Shown in pieces: positions 5,470 to 6,295 of a stretch of 6,295 nucleotides of DNA; position 1 is the stretch's first letter, and the number at the start of each line of letters is the position of its first letter. Under the pieces are notes generated by a model, which saw only the letters and a list, made by a program, of their open reading frames with translations, made no database searches and was not told the DNA's origin. Made by a program: the position numbers and the translations under genes. The stretch comes from an uncultured Oscillospiraceae bacterium (GTDB lineage: Bacteria > Bacillota > Clostridia > Oscillospirales > Oscillospiraceae): the NCBI GenBank assembly GCA_934661715.1, contig CAKUJL010000092.1:1-6295 (forward strand), in the 5' to 3' direction.

Positions 5470-5496
5470 CTCCATAACGTAGAGCTTTTTGTGATG

Positions 5497-5516
5497 TTTT
5501 GTTGACGTCAACAAAA
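5497..5516. repeat. 20-bp perfect palindrome, operator candidate
   Basis: TTTTGTTGACGTCAACAAAA is a perfect 20-bp dyad centred between 5506 and 5507, 27 nt after the stop of the Cys-rich protein gene. With no loop it suits a dimeric DNA-binding protein better than an RNA hairpin. I see no promoter elements placed correctly around it. Confidence 0.6.
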
Positions 5517-5548
5517 TGTTCGGCCTGACGCCGATACTCGACAGCAAC

Positions 5549-5579
5549 GCGGCGGGGCAATCGTCCCGCCGCTATTTTT
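5549..5579 (+). terminator. Intrinsic transcription terminator
   Basis: GCGGCGGGGC (5549-5558) pairs with GTCCCGCCGC (5563-5572), a 10-bp GC-rich stem with one G-U pair and an AATC loop, followed by TATTTTT (5573-5579). This is a textbook rho-independent terminator ending the transcript of the Cys-rich protein gene. Confidence 0.88.
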
Positions 5580-5583
5580 AACC

Positions 5584-5599
5584 GTGTCGAATTCGACAC
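5584..5599. repeat. 16-bp perfect palindrome between terminator and next RBS
   Basis: GTGTCGAATTCGACAC is a perfect 16-bp dyad centred between 5591 and 5592, 5 nt past the terminator U-tract and 4 nt before the ribosome binding site of the next gene. It could be an operator or an RNA element in the leader of that gene. It differs in sequence from the 20-bp palindrome upstream, so they are not two copies of one site. Confidence 0.6.
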
Positions 5600-5619
5600 T
5601 TTTAGAGAGGAATGATTTT

Positions 5620-6042
5620 ATGGCAGAATTTACGAATGTAAACATTCAGACAATTGCCGCAGGGCAAAATGTGCCTTTGACAGAAACGGCAGTCAGCACC
5701 AAACCGTGCATTGTGCATCGAGAGGGAAGTGGGCTTGTGACGCTTCGCGGGCTGACAAACCAGTGTAAGGCAGTTTTCAAAATTTCCTACGGCGGCAACA
5801 TCGCCATCCCGACCGGCGGCACGGTCGAAGCGATTACCGCAGCGCTTTCCATCAACGGCGAAGCACTGTCAAGCGCTACGGCTACGGTAACTCCGGCAGC
5901 AGTCGAGAATTATTTTAATATCTACGTCTCTGCACAGGTCTGCGTACCGAAGGGCTGCTGTGTGACGGTAGGTATGCGTAATACAAGTACGCAGGCGGTC
6001 AATTTCGCGAACAGCAAGCTGACCGTCGAGAGAGTAGCATGA
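5620..6042 (+). CDS. Beta-rich, probable jelly-roll phage protein (virion-associated candidate)
   Basis: This 140-aa protein begins MAEFTNVNIQTIAAGQNVPL. It is almost entirely short alternating beta strands: CIVHREGSGLVTLRG, KAVFKISYGGNIAIPTGG, VEAITAALSINGEAL, ATVTPAAVENYFNIYVSAQV, CVPKGCCVTVGMRN, and the closing KLTVERVA. The layout resembles TNF/BclA-C-type trimeric jelly-roll domains of phage and spore surface proteins, but this is from pattern only. I recall closely similar sequences in many gut Firmicutes phages as hypothetical proteins. No signal peptide or membrane helix. An in-frame GTG at 5584 lies inside a palindrome and is rejected; AGAGAGG at 5604-5610 gives a 9-nt spacer to ATG 5620. 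The gene follows a strong terminator with only 40 nt between, so how it is transcribed is unclear. Confidence 0.82.
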   Translation: MAEFTNVNIQTIAAGQNVPLTETAVSTKPCIVHREGSGLVTLRGLTNQCKAVFKISYGGNIAIPTGGTVEAITAALSINGEALSSATATVTPAAVENYFNIYVSAQVCVPKGCCVTVGMRNTSTQAVNFANSKLTVERVA

Positions 6043-6056
6043 AGGGAGGAAGGAAT

Positions 6057-6295
6057 ATGTACGATTTAAGAAACCTTCGGGAAATGCTTTGCAAGGAGCT
6101 GGACGAGATCGCCGACAAGCGCGAAATGTCCGCTGGCGATCTGGATGCTATCCAGAAGCTGACGAGCTCCATCAAGAACACCTACAAAATCGAAATGCTC
6201 GAGGATGGCGGATACTCCCGCGACGGTGAGTGGGAAGCCGATATGCGCGGCACGTATGGCCGTGGCAGCTCTTACCGTGGTAGGCGACGTGACTC
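6057..6295 (+). CDS. Arg-rich coiled-coil phage protein (3' partial)
   Basis: The first 79 residues are in view and the frame is open to the window end. It begins MYDLRNLREMLCKELDEIAD, followed by KREMSAGDLDAIQKLTSSIK, two charged amphipathic helices that probably form a helical hairpin or coiled coil. From about residue 51 it becomes Gly/Tyr/Arg/Ser-rich (GYSRDGEWEADMRG, then GRGSSYRGRRRD), a low-complexity basic stretch that could bind nucleic acid or act as a flexible linker. I recall this as a conserved neighbour of the beta-rich protein in gut Firmicutes phages, without known function. GGGAGGAAGG at 6044-6053 precedes the ATG by 3 nt from its last base, and the gene starts 14 nt after the previous stop, so the two are co-transcribed. 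Confidence 0.8.
   Translation, partial: MYDLRNLREMLCKELDEIADKREMSAGDLDAIQKLTSSIKNTYKIEMLEDGGYSRDGEWEADMRGTYGRGSSYRGRRRD

Noticed and set aside
4651..5547. 298-aa open frame on the - strand over the Cys-rich protein gene
   Set aside because: The + frame has a good RBS, a membrane helix, coiled coil and recognisable family pattern. The - frame is a Val/Ala/Arg-rich shadow without an RBS.
5584..5619. GTG at 5584 as start of the beta-rich protein
   Set aside because: It lies in a perfect palindrome with no RBS; ATG 5620 has AGAGAGG at good spacing and begins the recognisable protein pattern.

Overview
The window reads as part of a bacteriophage or prophage genome from a Gram-positive gut-type Clostridia host (Oscillospiraceae/Ruminococcaceae-like is an inference). 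The basis is the dense, short, mostly + strand genes with overlapping starts and stops, strong AGGAGG-type ribosome binding sites, GC of roughly 60 percent in most genes, and a recognisable order of tail-tip protein, holin-type genes and endolysin.

Region 1 (1-991) is the 3' end of a large surface or tail-tip protein: a PKD-like beta domain, then eight 23-residue BspA-type leucine-rich repeats and a short C-terminal cap. The repeats are much more AT-rich than the ends of the same gene. Region 2 (994-2651) is a compact lysis cassette: a 66-aa conserved small phage protein, a XhlA-like coiled-coil/membrane protein, a second small membrane protein, a two-helix holin candidate, and an Amidase_2 endolysin with a C-terminal copper-amine-oxidase-N-like domain. 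Stops and starts overlap or nearly touch, so these genes are probably co-transcribed and translationally coupled. Region 3 (2664-2912) is a small helix-turn-helix protein resembling sigma-factor region 4.

Region 4 (2942-4009) starts with a 21-bp stem-loop that holds the ribosome binding site of the next gene in its loop and that gene's ATG in its 3' arm. Three genes follow: a candidate papain-like protein with Cys/His/Asp, a Pro/Gln-rich protein, and a Gln/Phe-rich 71-aa protein. Region 5 (4017-4613, - strand) is an AT-rich NUMOD4-HNH-NUMOD1 homing endonuclease gene, the only antisense gene, with its own extended -10 promoter arranged back to back with a + strand promoter. Region 6 (4732-6295) holds a Gly-rich, Cys-rich membrane/coiled-coil protein, a structured 150-bp intergenic stretch (20-bp palindrome, strong terminator, 16-bp palindrome), a beta-rich protein likely to be a jelly-roll, and the start of an Arg-rich coiled-coil protein cut by the window end.

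The most interesting part is the non-lysis cassette from 2942 to 6295. Its proteins resemble families I recall as recurring together in gut Firmicutes phages without assigned function. They combine a possible cysteine hydrolase, low-complexity proteins, a membrane-anchored protein with a CCC motif, and a virion-like beta protein, and the DNA between them contains several unexplained dyad symmetries.
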